Positions 55,463-64,000 of a stretch of DNA of 64,000 nucleotides are shown here, piece by piece. The notes under the pieces are model-generated. The model worked only from the letters and a program-made list of their open reading frames with translations, did no database searches and was not told where the DNA came from. This stretch comes from Hamadaea flava (GTDB lineage Bacteria; Actinomycetota; Actinomycetes; Mycobacteriales; Micromonosporaceae). A program made the translations under genes and the position numbers. The stretch covers positions 7,750,001 through 7,814,000 of the forward strand of contig NZ_JAMZDZ010000001.1 of the NCBI RefSeq assembly GCF_024172085.1, read 5' to 3'. Position 1 is the stretch's first letter, and the number at the start of each line of letters is the position of its first letter.

Positions 55463-57043
55463 ATGCGTAGGAGAACTGTGCTGGTCGCGGCGGCTGCGGC
55501 AGTCGGCGCGGCGGCCGGGGCGGCGCAACTCGCCCGCCCTGGCGAGCCACTCGGCGCGGCGAGCGCCGCCGCGGCCACCTGGCAGCTGCGCTGGGCGCCG
55601 GAGGCCGGTACGCACGGCCTCGCGGCGTTCGAAGGAGTCGAAGACGACCGGGCGAACTCGCATCCGGCCGGTCAGCCGCACATCTACGTCTCCGGCAACG
55701 ACTACCGCTTCACCATGCACCTCGTCGACCGGGACACCATGACCGACCGGCAACGGCAAGAGGTCAAGGGCATGGTGTGGGACGGTGCGGATCTCATCCT
55801 GGCCAAGGGCGAGACCTGGAAGCTCGCCCATCGGATGTTCATTCCCGGCTCGCTCAAGGCGACCACCACCTTCACCCACATCATGCAGACCAAGGCCCCG
55901 GGCACCGACACGCTACCCATGATCACCATGTCGTTGCGCCGGCACGACGGCGTACAGAAAGTCGAGCTCGTCGCCGGTGGCGTCACGGTCGGCCTGGCCG
56001 ACCTGGTCCCGCTGCAGAACAAGTGGATCGACGTCGAGTTGGAGATGACGATCGGGGACAGTGACACCGGCCGCGTCCGTTGGGTGCTGCGCGACGGCGC
56101 GACGACGGTGATCGACGTGACCCGCAGCGGCGTCGACACCTGGCTGCAGGACCGGGTAAGGCCGAAGTGGGGGATCTACCGGTCGCTCGGCGACACCTCA
56201 GGCAGTCTCCAGGACTGCTACCTGCTGATCAATACGATGCGGGCGTACAAATGGGGAGCGGGCGACCCGCCGCCGGTGGGCACTCGGTACGAGGCGGAGA
56301 ACGCCGTCATCAGCCAGGGAGCGGTGGAGAACAACCACACCGGCTACACCGGAACGGGGTTCGTCAACCTCGACAACGTCGCCGGCTCCTATCTTCAATG
56401 GACGGTCACCGCACCCGGCGCCAGCCTGGCCACCCTCACGTTCCGGTACGCCAACGGCACCACGGCCAACCGCCCGATGGACGTGACCGTCAACGGATCC
56501 CTGATCGCCGACGAGCTGGCCTTCGCACCCACCGTGAACTGGGACGACTGGGACACCCAGACCATCACCGGGGTCCGTCTGCCGGCCGGCGGCAGCACCG
56601 TCCGGGCCACCTCGACGACGTCGAACGGCGGTCCCAACCTCGATCACCTCGAGGTTCAGGTCGTGCCGCTGACCCCGGTGGACTACCAGGCCGAGGCCGC
56701 GACGATTTCGCAAGGCGTCGTGGAAAGCGAGCACACCGGTTACACCGGCACGGGTTACGTCAACACCGACAACATCGCCGGGTGCTCTGTGCAATTCACC
56801 GTCACCGGCCCCGCCGCCACGCTGATCATCCGGTACGCCAACGGCACGACGGCGGACCGGCCGATGACGCTGTCGGCCGACGGCGTCTCCCTCGGCTCGG
56901 TCGGTTTCCCGCCGACCGGCGCGTGGACGACCTGGTCCACCGTCACGAAGACGATCAGCGTCGGTTCGGGCACGCACTCGCTGCGCCTGACGGCGAGCAC
57001 CGCCAACGGCGGGCCCAACCTCGACCGGATCACCCTGTCCTGA
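55463..57043 (+). CDS. Tat-exported concanavalin-like (polysaccharide lyase-like) protein with two CBM35
   Basis: The product has 526 residues. I choose the ATG at 55463, seven bases after GGAGG; another in-frame ATG at 55457 is too close. The leader MRRRTVLVAAAAAVG has a twin-arginine motif. The N-terminal domain (about 40-270) is a jelly roll with LILAKGETWKLAHRMFIPG, FTHIMQTKAP and MRAYKWG. Together these resemble heparin-lyase-like/LamG secreted proteins of unknown substrate. Two CBM35 (about 275-400 and 405-526) follow. Next to GH105, which needs lyase products, a lyase role is attractive but unproven. Confidence 0.6.
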   Translation: MRRRTVLVAAAAAVGAAAGAAQLARPGEPLGAASAAAATWQLRWAPEAGTHGLAAFEGVEDDRANSHPAGQPHIYVSGNDYRFTMHLVDRDTMTDRQRQEVKGMVWDGADLILAKGETWKLAHRMFIPGSLKATTTFTHIMQTKAPGTDTLPMITMSLRRHDGVQKVELVAGGVTVGLADLVPLQNKWIDVELEMTIGDSDTGRVRWVLRDGATTVIDVTRSGVDTWLQDRVRPKWGIYRSLGDTSGSLQDCYLLINTMRAYKWGAGDPPPVGTRYEAENAVISQGAVENNHTGYTGTGFVNLDNVAGSYLQWTVTAPGASLATLTFRYANGTTANRPMDVTVNGSLIADELAFAPTVNWDDWDTQTITGVRLPAGGSTVRATSTTSNGGPNLDHLEVQVVPLTPVDYQAEAATISQGVVESEHTGYTGTGYVNTDNIAGCSVQFTVTGPAATLIIRYANGTTADRPMTLSADGVSLGSVGFPPTGAWTTWSTVTKTISVGSGTHSLRLTASTANGGPNLDRITLS

Positions 57044-57053
57044 GGAGTGCTTT

Positions 57054-59042
57054 GTGCGTACTCAGAAGATGGCACGAGCCTTGATCGCAGCGGCCGTGAC
57101 CTGTGCCGCGACCGTGCTGATGGTCATCGGCGGAGCGCGACCGGCGACGGCGCTGGCCAACGGCCTGGCGCGGACGCCCCCGATGGGCTTCAACAACTGG
57201 AACTCGACCGCCTGCCGGGCCGAGTTCAACGAAGCCATGGTGCTCGGCATCATGGACATCTTCGTCGACCAGGGCTTGCGCGAGGCCGGATACACCTACG
57301 TCAACCTCGACGACTGCTGGGCCGTACCGGCGCCGAACTCGCGTGACGCCGCCGGCAACCTGATCCCTGACCCGGCGCGGTTTCCGCGCGGCATCAAGTA
57401 CCTGGCCGACTACGCGCACGCGCGCGGCCTCAAACTCGGCATCTACACCAGCGCCGGCACGAAGACCTGCAACACGTTGGGCTTCTCCGGCGGGCTGGGT
57501 CACGAGCAGCAGGACGCGGCCACCTTCGCGTCCTGGGGCGTGGACTACCTGAAGTACGACAACTGCAACAACCAGGGCGTGGATCCGGTGCTGCGATACA
57601 CGACGATGCGGGACGCGTTGCTGGCGACCGGACGGCCGATCGTCTACTCGATCTGCGAATGGGGACGCAGCGATCCGAAGGTGTGGACCTGGGGCGCCGA
57701 CGTCGGCAACCTGTGGCGCACAACGGGGGACATCAGCGACAACTGGACCAGCATGATCGGCAAGGCGCAGGCCAACCGGGTGCTCTCGCAATACGCGGGG
57801 CCCGGCCAGTGGAACGATCCCGACATGCTGGAAGTCGGCAACGGCGGCATGACCGCCACGGAGTACCGCACACATTTCAGCCTCTGGGCGATCATGGCGG
57901 CTCCGCTGCTGATCGGCTCCGACCTGCGCAAGGCTACGGCCGACACGTTCAGCATCCTCAAGAATGCCGACGTCATCGCGGTCGACCAGGACCCACTCGG
58001 CCGCCAGGGCACCCTCGTCAGCAATGACGGGGCGGGCCACGTCGTCTACGCCCGCACCTTGGCCAACGGCGATCGCGCGGTCGCCCTGTCCAACGAGACG
58101 ACGACGACCGCCACCATCGCGACCTCGGCGGCAGCGATCGGCATCGGGGGCTCCTCCTCTTACACGCTCAAGGATCTGTGGTCGAAGGCGACCTCGACGA
58201 CGAGTGGGGCGATCAGCGCGTCGGTCGGCGCGCACGCCACGACCCTCTATCGCGTGTCGCGGGCCGGCACGACGACTCGCATCGAGGCGGAGAACGCCGT
58301 CTTCACGAGCGGTTCCACCGTTGACACGAACTGGTCGGGCTACTCCGGGCCGGGATTCGTCAACACGCCGAACAGCTCCGGCAGTTACGTCGAGTTCACC
58401 GTGACCGCCGTGCAGGCCGGGCCGGCCCGGCTCACCTTCGACTACGGCAACGGCTCGACCGCCGACCGGCCCGCCACCCTGACCGTCAACGGCAGCGGTT
58501 CGACGTCGCTGGCCTTCCCGCCGACCGGCGCCTGGTCGCTGTGGAAGACGCAGGTCGCCACCGTCTCCCTCGCCGCCGGCGCCAACACGATCCGGCTCAC
58601 CGCCACCGGCAGCGGCGGCGTGGCCAACCTCGACTATCTCGACGTCACCGTCACGCCCAGCACGCCGACGCAGAACTACGAGGCCGAGGACGCCACGATC
58701 GTCCAAGGCGTCGTCGAGTCCAACCACACCGGATACACCGGGACCGGATTCGTCAACGGCGACAACCTCGCCGGGCCCTACGTCGAGTGGACCGTCACGC
58801 CGTCCGCCGCCGGTCCGGCCACGATCACCCTCCGGTACGCCAACGGCACCGCGGCGACGCGTACCGCAGACGTCCGGGTGAACGGGGCGCTGGTGCAGAC
58901 GCTGTCCTTCCCCAGCACCGGCAACTGGGACACCTGGTCGACGGCGACCTTCACCGCGTCACTCGCCGGTGGAGCGAACACGATCCGGATCACCGCGACC
59001 GGAGCGGACGGCAATCCCAATCTGGACCGTCTCACGATCTGA
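57054..59042 (+). CDS. Secreted GH27 alpha-galactosidase with two CBM35
   Basis: The product has 662 residues from GTG 57054, which follows GAGGAG by six bases. The signal peptide ends ATA. The GH27 opening LARTPPMGFNNWNSTAC, nucleophile Asp in YLKYDNCNN and acid/base Asp in LWRTTGDI are present. A C-terminal sandwich and two CBM35 modules (about 405-530 and 540-662) follow. It is probably co-transcribed with both neighbours (gaps of 10 and 44 bases). It would act on galactose branches of pectin or galactomannan, parallel to the CBM13-bearing enzyme at 5097. Confidence 0.92.
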   Translation: MRTQKMARALIAAAVTCAATVLMVIGGARPATALANGLARTPPMGFNNWNSTACRAEFNEAMVLGIMDIFVDQGLREAGYTYVNLDDCWAVPAPNSRDAAGNLIPDPARFPRGIKYLADYAHARGLKLGIYTSAGTKTCNTLGFSGGLGHEQQDAATFASWGVDYLKYDNCNNQGVDPVLRYTTMRDALLATGRPIVYSICEWGRSDPKVWTWGADVGNLWRTTGDISDNWTSMIGKAQANRVLSQYAGPGQWNDPDMLEVGNGGMTATEYRTHFSLWAIMAAPLLIGSDLRKATADTFSILKNADVIAVDQDPLGRQGTLVSNDGAGHVVYARTLANGDRAVALSNETTTTATIATSAAAIGIGGSSSYTLKDLWSKATSTTSGAISASVGAHATTLYRVSRAGTTTRIEAENAVFTSGSTVDTNWSGYSGPGFVNTPNSSGSYVEFTVTAVQAGPARLTFDYGNGSTADRPATLTVNGSGSTSLAFPPTGAWSLWKTQVATVSLAAGANTIRLTATGSGGVANLDYLDVTVTPSTPTQNYEAEDATIVQGVVESNHTGYTGTGFVNGDNLAGPYVEWTVTPSAAGPATITLRYANGTAATRTADVRVNGALVQTLSFPSTGNWDTWSTATFTASLAGGANTIRITATGADGNPNLDRLTI

Positions 59043-59086
59043 CCCCGCAACAGCGACGCAGACCTCCCAAGGGACGAGGTGAATCA

Positions 59087-61537
59087 ATGAGAAAGGCAAG
59101 GATCACCGGCGGGCTGGCCGCAGCCGCGCTCGTGCTGACGGCGCTGGCCGGAACTCCGGCCTCCGCCGCGCCGACCCGGTACGAGGCGGAGAACTCACCG
59201 GCCGTGTGTGACGGCACGATCGACTCGAACTGGACCGGCTTCTCCGGAACCGGATTCTGCAATACCGCCAACGCCGTCGGCGGCTCGGTGACCTGGACGG
59301 TCACCGCGCCCAACGCCGGCACTGCGACCCTGGGCATCCGGTACGCCAACGGCACGACCACCGACCGCCCGGCCGACGTCATCGTGAACGGCGGGACCGC
59401 CTCGGCGGCGGTGTCGTTCGCCGGCACCGGCGCGTGGACGACCTGGGTCACCAAGACCGTCACGGTGCCGGTGAACGCCGGTTCCAACACGATCAAGCTG
59501 GCCGCGACCACAGCCAACGGTGACGCGAACATCGACTTCCTCGACTTCGAAGTGGCGCCGCCGCAGAACTACACCGACTATCAGGCCGAGAGCTGCACGC
59601 TCACCCAAGGCGTCGTCGAGTCCAACCACACCGGATACACCGGCACGGGTTTCGTCAACGGTGACAACGCCGTCGGCAGCGGCATCGCCTGCACGGTGAC
59701 CTCGGCCGTGGCCGGGACCTACTCGGTGGAGATCCGGTTCTCCAACGGCACCACGACAGTGCGGCCGATGGACGTCTTCGCCAACAACACGCTGGTCACC
59801 AACATCGTCTTCCAGGGCACCACGAACTGGGACACCTGGGCCACCCAGACCGTCAACGTCGCCCTCAACGCCGGAAGCAACACCATCCGGCTGACCTCGA
59901 CCACGGTCAACGGCGGGCCGAACCTCGACCGGCTGCGCGTCGCCGCGCCGCTGGACACCCAGTCTCCGACGACCCCCGGGCAGCCCGTCTGCGACCCGAT
60001 CGTGCAGGATTCGATCACTCTGGACTGGCCGGCCTCGACCGACGACGTCGCAGTGGTGGCGTACGACATCTACCACGACGGCACGCTGCTGGCCTCACCC
60101 GCGTCATCGCCCTACACGCTGACCGATCTCAACTTCAATTTCACCTACCGATTGTCGATCTTCGCGCGGGACGCGGCCGGCAACGTGTCCGCCACCAGCC
60201 CGCTGGCGACCAAACCGGACGGCAGCGGCTGCGTCACCGGGGCGAGTTCCGATGTGAGCCCGCCGTCCGCCCCGACCAATCTCGCCTCCAGCAACGTCAC
60301 GCAGACCTCGGTGAACCTGACCTGGGCAGCGTCCACCGACAACATCGGTGTTCGGCAATACATTGTGCAGAACGCGGCCAACGCCAACCTGTTCGCCCTC
60401 AGCGGCAACCCGCCGGCCACCTCCGCCACCGTCACCGGGCTGACCTGTGGCACCTCCTACACCCTGCATGTGGTCGCCAAGGACAAAGCGGGCAACACCT
60501 CGGCGGCCAGCAACGCCGTCGGCCCGTTCACGACCAGTGCCTGCAGCCGCGGTACGCCACAGAGCCCGACGACGATCGCGGGCAGCTGGGACATCCCCTG
60601 GGACATCTGCTGGAACCCCCAAGGCACCTACGCCCTGGTCACCCAGCGCGACACCTTCCAGGTCTACAAACTGACGCCCAGCGGCACCAAGACCCTGATC
60701 GGCACGGTGCCCAACAGCGTCACCACCGACGGGGAAGGCGGCCTGATGGGCTGCGCGGCCTCGCCGACCTGGAACGGGACCACCGACACCGACTGGTTCT
60801 TCATGCATACCTCCAACGACGGGGGCACCACCCAGAACCGCGTCGTGAAGATGACGTTCAACGGCTCGACCCTGACGAACCGGACCGTCATCCTCGGCGG
60901 CATCCGGTCCAGCCGCTACCACAACGGCGGCCGGATCCGGTTCGGCCCAGACGGCTACCTCTACGTCACCACCGGAGACTCCCAGCAGCAAGATCTCGCC
61001 CAAGACGTCAACTCGCTCAACGGCAAGGTCCTGCGCATCACCAAGACCGGCGCGGCGGCCCCCGGCAACCCCTTCGGTACCCGGATCTACAGCTACGGCC
61101 ACCGCAACCCGCAAGGGCTCGCCTGGGACTCCCAGGGCAACCTGTGGGAAGCCGAATTCGGCAACGCCACCTGGGACGAGGTCAACCTCATCCAGTCCGG
61201 CAAGAACTACGGCTGGCCGACCTGCGAGGGCAGCTGCAGCACGTCCGGCATGACCAACCCCAAGTGGCAGAAGGGCGTCTCGTCCTGCTCGTGCAGCGGC
61301 ATGGCGATCGTCAACGACACGATCTACCTCGGCGCGCTGCGCGGCCAGCGGATGTGGCGACTGGAGATCACCGGCACCGGCATCACCAACGAATCCAGCT
61401 ATTGGGTCAGCACCTACGGCCGGATCCGCTCCATCACCAAGGTGCCCTCGGACAACGCCATCTGGTTCGGCACCTCGAATGAGGACAACAACGGCGACGG
61501 CACCCCGGACGTCATCCGGCAGTCGCTGATCAGGTAA
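59087..61537 (+). CDS. Secreted glucose/sorbosone dehydrogenase-like protein (PQQ-type propeller) with CBM35 and FN3 domains
   Basis: The product has 816 residues. GAGGTGA precedes ATG 59087, and the signal peptide ends ASA. Two CBM35 modules (about 27-150 and 160-285) and two fibronectin III domains (about 290-380 and 390-475) come before the six-bladed GSDH propeller (about 485-816). The propeller shows YHNGGRIRFGPDGYLYVTTGD, YSYGHRNPQGLAWD and NYGWPTCEG, as in soluble PQQ sugar dehydrogenases. PQQ use is inferred from the fold. It may oxidise released sugars or feed electrons to other oxidative enzymes. Last gene of the rightward run. Confidence 0.85.
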   Translation: MRKARITGGLAAAALVLTALAGTPASAAPTRYEAENSPAVCDGTIDSNWTGFSGTGFCNTANAVGGSVTWTVTAPNAGTATLGIRYANGTTTDRPADVIVNGGTASAAVSFAGTGAWTTWVTKTVTVPVNAGSNTIKLAATTANGDANIDFLDFEVAPPQNYTDYQAESCTLTQGVVESNHTGYTGTGFVNGDNAVGSGIACTVTSAVAGTYSVEIRFSNGTTTVRPMDVFANNTLVTNIVFQGTTNWDTWATQTVNVALNAGSNTIRLTSTTVNGGPNLDRLRVAAPLDTQSPTTPGQPVCDPIVQDSITLDWPASTDDVAVVAYDIYHDGTLLASPASSPYTLTDLNFNFTYRLSIFARDAAGNVSATSPLATKPDGSGCVTGASSDVSPPSAPTNLASSNVTQTSVNLTWAASTDNIGVRQYIVQNAANANLFALSGNPPATSATVTGLTCGTSYTLHVVAKDKAGNTSAASNAVGPFTTSACSRGTPQSPTTIAGSWDIPWDICWNPQGTYALVTQRDTFQVYKLTPSGTKTLIGTVPNSVTTDGEGGLMGCAASPTWNGTTDTDWFFMHTSNDGGTTQNRVVKMTFNGSTLTNRTVILGGIRSSRYHNGGRIRFGPDGYLYVTTGDSQQQDLAQDVNSLNGKVLRITKTGAAAPGNPFGTRIYSYGHRNPQGLAWDSQGNLWEAEFGNATWDEVNLIQSGKNYGWPTCEGSCSTSGMTNPKWQKGVSSCSCSGMAIVNDTIYLGALRGQRMWRLEITGTGITNESSYWVSTYGRIRSITKVPSDNAIWFGTSNEDNNGDGTPDVIRQSLIR

Positions 61538-61549
61538 CCCATCGCTCGC

Positions 61550-61579
61550 GGCCGTCCGTGCGCCGACGCACGGACGGCC
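61550..61579 (+). terminator. Strong terminator at the end of the CBM35 locus
   Basis: A perfect 13-bp stem (61550-61562 and 61567-61579) with loop CCGA lies 12 bases after the stop. Confidence 0.75.
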
Positions 61580-61804
61580 ACCGTGACGGATGGGGTCGAA
61601 GACCTTGATTCGGCGCTCGCGCGTCGGGAGAGTAGCCGATCTCGTCGGTGGACTCGCCGATGGTCACGTGCGCATGATTCAACCGGACATCGACTCCGCC
61701 CACACACGCCACGGCGACCCGTCCGAACCATCCTCAAGCTCGAACCGTGCGGCGCGCCCAATGACTTTGTGGTGATGGTGGTGACGGCCACTGGCGTCGC
61801 GGGG

Positions 61805-62143
61805 TCACCATTCCCGGGTGGAGATCAGTTCTTCGATGTCGGCGTCAGCGAACCCGTAGGCCGTTGCGATGAAGTCGAAGTCCGTGCCGATCGCGTCGCG
61901 GGCAACGGTCTCGATCTCGCTGCCCGCCTGGTCGAAAGCTTCCTCAAGGTCGTTGAACTCCTCGGTCGCCGCGTGCGTGATCGCGTAGAGCGCGGCAAGG
62001 TCCGCGGGCTGTTCGGCTTCGATGCGGTCACACATCCGGACCAGGATCGCCTTGCCCAGGTCGACGACATGATCCGGGTAATAGTCGTCCTGGTACATCT
62101 CAGCGAGAAACGAGTATCTCGCCACTTGCTGGTTGAGCGGCAC
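61805..62143 (-). CDS. DUF5713 family protein
   Basis: This small acidic cytosolic protein has 112 residues. AAGGAGAAGAAG precedes the GTG at 62143, which I prefer over longer starts. The sequence follows the family throughout: SFLAEMYQDDYYPDH, ADLAALYAITHAATEEFNDL and the C-terminal FADADIEELISTREW. Function is unknown. The 230 bases upstream of 61805 on this strand (61580-61804) hold only broken frames. Confidence 0.8.
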   Translation of the reverse strand: MPLNQQVARYSFLAEMYQDDYYPDHVVDLGKAILVRMCDRIEAEQPADLAALYAITHAATEEFNDLEEAFDQAGSEIETVARDAIGTDFDFIATAYGFADADIEELISTREW

Positions 62144-62377
62144 CTTCTTCTCCTTGCTTGCGAGTACCCGTCGTCTCACTCGCGCGGTCGGCACATGGGT
62201 TCCGTTGCGGAGCCAAATACGCGTTGACGCACAAAGATCGTATGCCCGAGGAGGCCGGCTCGAAGCAAGGTGGCATCGCGGACCCGGGCCGCTACGACTA
62301 GTTGTTCGGCCAGGCGACCCGGTTGTGGGCGGGGAAACCTGGGCACGCACTCAAACCGCATAGTGCACAATCGACGG

Positions 62378-62902
62378 GTGCACCTCGGCATCCCTGGCTT
62401 CGTGCCAGACTGGCTTGCCGGCCTGAAGGCGATCAAGGCGGCGCACGGTGAGCGTCTGGGCGGGCTGGCCGGTCGCAGGTTGACATCTGTTGATCTCGTG
62501 TACTTCGTCGAGGATGGTTCCTGGTACGCCGATTGCCCGGTGGTGTTTGATTTTGAGGGTGAGCGCGTCGAGATCTGCCACCAGAAGTTCGACGACTTGT
62601 CGATCACCTGGAATACGATCGACTGCTCCGCGCCGATCGGCGGCTGGGACGAGGCCGACTTCGCCCCGGTGTGGCGGGCCGGCGAGGTCCTTCTCGGCGA
62701 TTTCGTCGGCAGTGAGGTGCGAGAGGTGGCCTTGCTGGAGTGGCGCGGTGACCGCGATATGGCCGATGGGATGGTGGCGGTCGAGTTCGTCTTCGAGACG
62801 GGCCGGTTCGCTGTTGCTAACGGGTTGGATGAAAACATGATCGAAATCGGGGCGCGTGTGCCAGCGTACGAGCGTCGAGTGATGGGCCGCGACGGCTTCT
62901 GA
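62378..62902 (+). CDS. Hypothetical protein
   Basis: This cytosolic protein has about 174 residues if it starts at GTG 62378 (another GTG lies at 62363). No signal peptide or membrane segment is seen. Features are a strand-rich middle (VDLVYFVEDGSWYADC, PVVFDFEGERVEICHQKFDD) and a late EVALLEWRGDRDM. I do not recognise a family. The ribosome site is weak, so the start is uncertain. Confidence 0.5.
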   Translation: MHLGIPGFVPDWLAGLKAIKAAHGERLGGLAGRRLTSVDLVYFVEDGSWYADCPVVFDFEGERVEICHQKFDDLSITWNTIDCSAPIGGWDEADFAPVWRAGEVLLGDFVGSEVREVALLEWRGDRDMADGMVAVEFVFETGRFAVANGLDENMIEIGARVPAYERRVMGRDGF

Positions 62903-62964
62903 TCTTGCGTCGGCGCTTCCGGAGGTGTTGACGGCGACGCAATGGTGGTCGCGGACCGTGTTTC

Positions 62965-64000
62965 TCACGAGGCTCGCGCGACCGTGAGCGAGCCGTCGGT
63001 GTGCATCCGGACAGGACTGCCGATGTCAGCGAACGTGCGCGCCATCTCGGCGATGTCGGCCGGCGCAGCTCGCTCGAGGCGCAAGCGTCGTGATCGATAT
63101 ACAACGATGCGCAGGCTTTCGAGCCGTCCCTCGGCGTCCAACGAGGCGAAGTACGCCGGCCGCAAGTCATCGCGGAACCCCTCGTAGCCGCCGATACCCT
63201 CGTAGTCGTCCACGAAGTCGCCGCATCCATAGAGGATCAGCCGATCCCGATAGACCTCGAAGCGCCGCGGATGATGCGACGAATGACCATGCACGAGGTC
63301 GACGCCCGCGTCGACGAGCCTGTGCGCGAACCGGACCTGCTCACGGGGCACGTCGTAACCCCAATTCGATCCCCAGTGAATCGACACGACGACGATGGCG
63401 CCCGGCCGGCGTACACGCTCGATCCGGTCGATCAACGACTCCGCAGCGGCGTCCGACAGATCCGGCAGGTAGGCCACCCCTGAAAGGCTGTCGCGAGCCG
63501 CCCACGCCGAGGGAACGCCGCTACTCGGCGTACCGGCCGCGAACACCATCAGTTGGCCTGCAGGCAGGGCCGTCATCGCCGGCTGCCAGGCTTGCGCCTC
63601 GTTCGGCCCGGCGCCGACGTTCGGAAGCCTCGCATCACGCAGTGCGGCGAGCGTGTCCGCCAGACCGTCCCGGCCGAAGTCCAGGATGTGGTTGTTCGCC
63701 GACACGCACACGTCGGGACGGGCGGCGGTCAGGCAGGCGATATTCGCCGGATTCATCCGGTACAGGACCGGCTTGGCCAGGTCGGGGCTTCCCTGCCCGG
63801 TGATGCTCGTCTCGAGGTTGATCACGCGTGCGTCCGGGGCGACCCGATCGAATTCGGCCAGCGCGTCACCCCAGATCCAGGACGGGGGCACTGGCCGGTG
63901 GATCGGGCCATGCGCGATCTCGGCGAGCCGGACGTAGTCGCGAGCATCGTCGACCATGCTTTCCCACAGCCGGGGGTCCCCCGGCGATTCGAGGATCTGA
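62965..64000 (-). CDS. CapA family protein (metallophosphatase-like), 5' end outside window
   Basis: This protein is related to poly-gamma-glutamate capsule synthesis protein CapA/YwtB. The frame is open beyond ATG 63957 to the window edge (QILESPGDPRLWES), which matches the family's N-terminal part, so the start lies outside. Visible blocks include ARVINLETSITGQG, VCVSANNHILDFG, VVVSIHWGSNWGYD and VHGHSSHHPRRFEVY, which carry the metal-binding His/Asn/Asp residues of the calcineurin-like fold. No signal is visible because the N-terminus is missing. The substrate is unknown. Confidence 0.9.
   Translation of the reverse strand, partial: QILESPGDPRLWESMVDDARDYVRLAEIAHGPIHRPVPPSWIWGDALAEFDRVAPDARVINLETSITGQGSPDLAKPVLYRMNPANIACLTAARPDVCVSANNHILDFGRDGLADTLAALRDARLPNVGAGPNEAQAWQPAMTALPAGQLMVFAAGTPSSGVPSAWAARDSLSGVAYLPDLSDAAAESLIDRIERVRRPGAIVVVSIHWGSNWGYDVPREQVRFAHRLVDAGVDLVHGHSSHHPRRFEVYRDRLILYGCGDFVDDYEGIGGYEGFRDDLRPAYFASLDAEGRLESLRIVVYRSRRLRLERAAPADIAEMARTFADIGSPVRMHTDGSLTVARAS

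Noticed and set aside
61414-61791. Leftward ORFs between the sugar dehydrogenase and DUF5713 genes
   Set aside because: Frames are short, overlap a strong terminator and the end of the dehydrogenase gene, and resemble nothing I can name; at most a decayed gene.

Overview
The window is high-GC DNA from an actinomycete. Third codon positions are mostly G/C, many starts are GTG, secreted proteins have classical Sec or Tat leaders, and there are many GntR/FadR and LacI regulators. The protein set (CBM13- and CBM35-tailed glycoside hydrolases, a DUF1876/USP stress island, CapA) fits a soil or plant-litter genus such as those in Micromonosporaceae. The genus cannot be fixed from the sequence alone. 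No rRNA, tRNA, CRISPR array or insertion sequence was seen.

Region 1 (1-24931) is a hemicellulose/cellulose locus. The end of a GH9-CBM2 cellulase leads to a rightward set: GH43, a feruloyl-esterase-like enzyme, GH27 and an SGNH esterase. It converges at a terminator with a leftward set: GH141-like, GH2 and GH43-CBM6. A FadR-type regulator (15533-16300) lies between the leftward set and a sugar ABC transporter operon with an enolase-superfamily enzyme. A shared operator-like motif sits in the spacer of both flanking promoters. A LacI regulator then faces a GH10-CBM13-GH62 double enzyme. Apart from the first gene (CBM2), every carbohydrate-binding tail I recognise here is CBM13, with one extra CBM6 and an unclassified sandwich in the GH2 protein.

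Region 2 (25231-35211) is a dormancy or low-oxygen stress island. It holds an NhaD/ArsB-type transporter with a CBS protein, an SPW protein, a hydrogenase-protease-like protein, DUF1876, a DDN-like flavin/F420 protein, an Rv2629/Balon-like eRF1 relative, a universal stress protein, a flavodoxin, DedA and PAP2. DosR-like 14-bp palindromes precede several of these genes, and three decayed genes lie among them.

Region 3 (35373-40332) has a GntR-deoC pair and a secreted GH31 enzyme. Region 4 (40780-61537) is a second polysaccharide locus, pectin/rhamnogalacturonan in flavour: a secreted protein with a novel N-terminal domain, GDPD, GH28, an ABC transporter, a second FadR-type regulator, GH105, a GH29-like enzyme, a lyase-like Tat protein, GH27 and a PQQ-type sugar dehydrogenase-like protein. 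Binding modules here are CBM35 (plus one CBM32-like domain). Only the gene at 40780 carries both CBM13 and CBM35. A recurrent ATYGGAT-type motif occurs at several promoters of this locus.

The right end (61538-64000) has DUF5713, an unknown protein and a CapA-type protein that runs off the window. The likely overall logic is that secreted enzymes cut plant cell-wall polymers, the two ABC transporters import the products, and FadR/LacI/GntR repressors tune each sub-locus.
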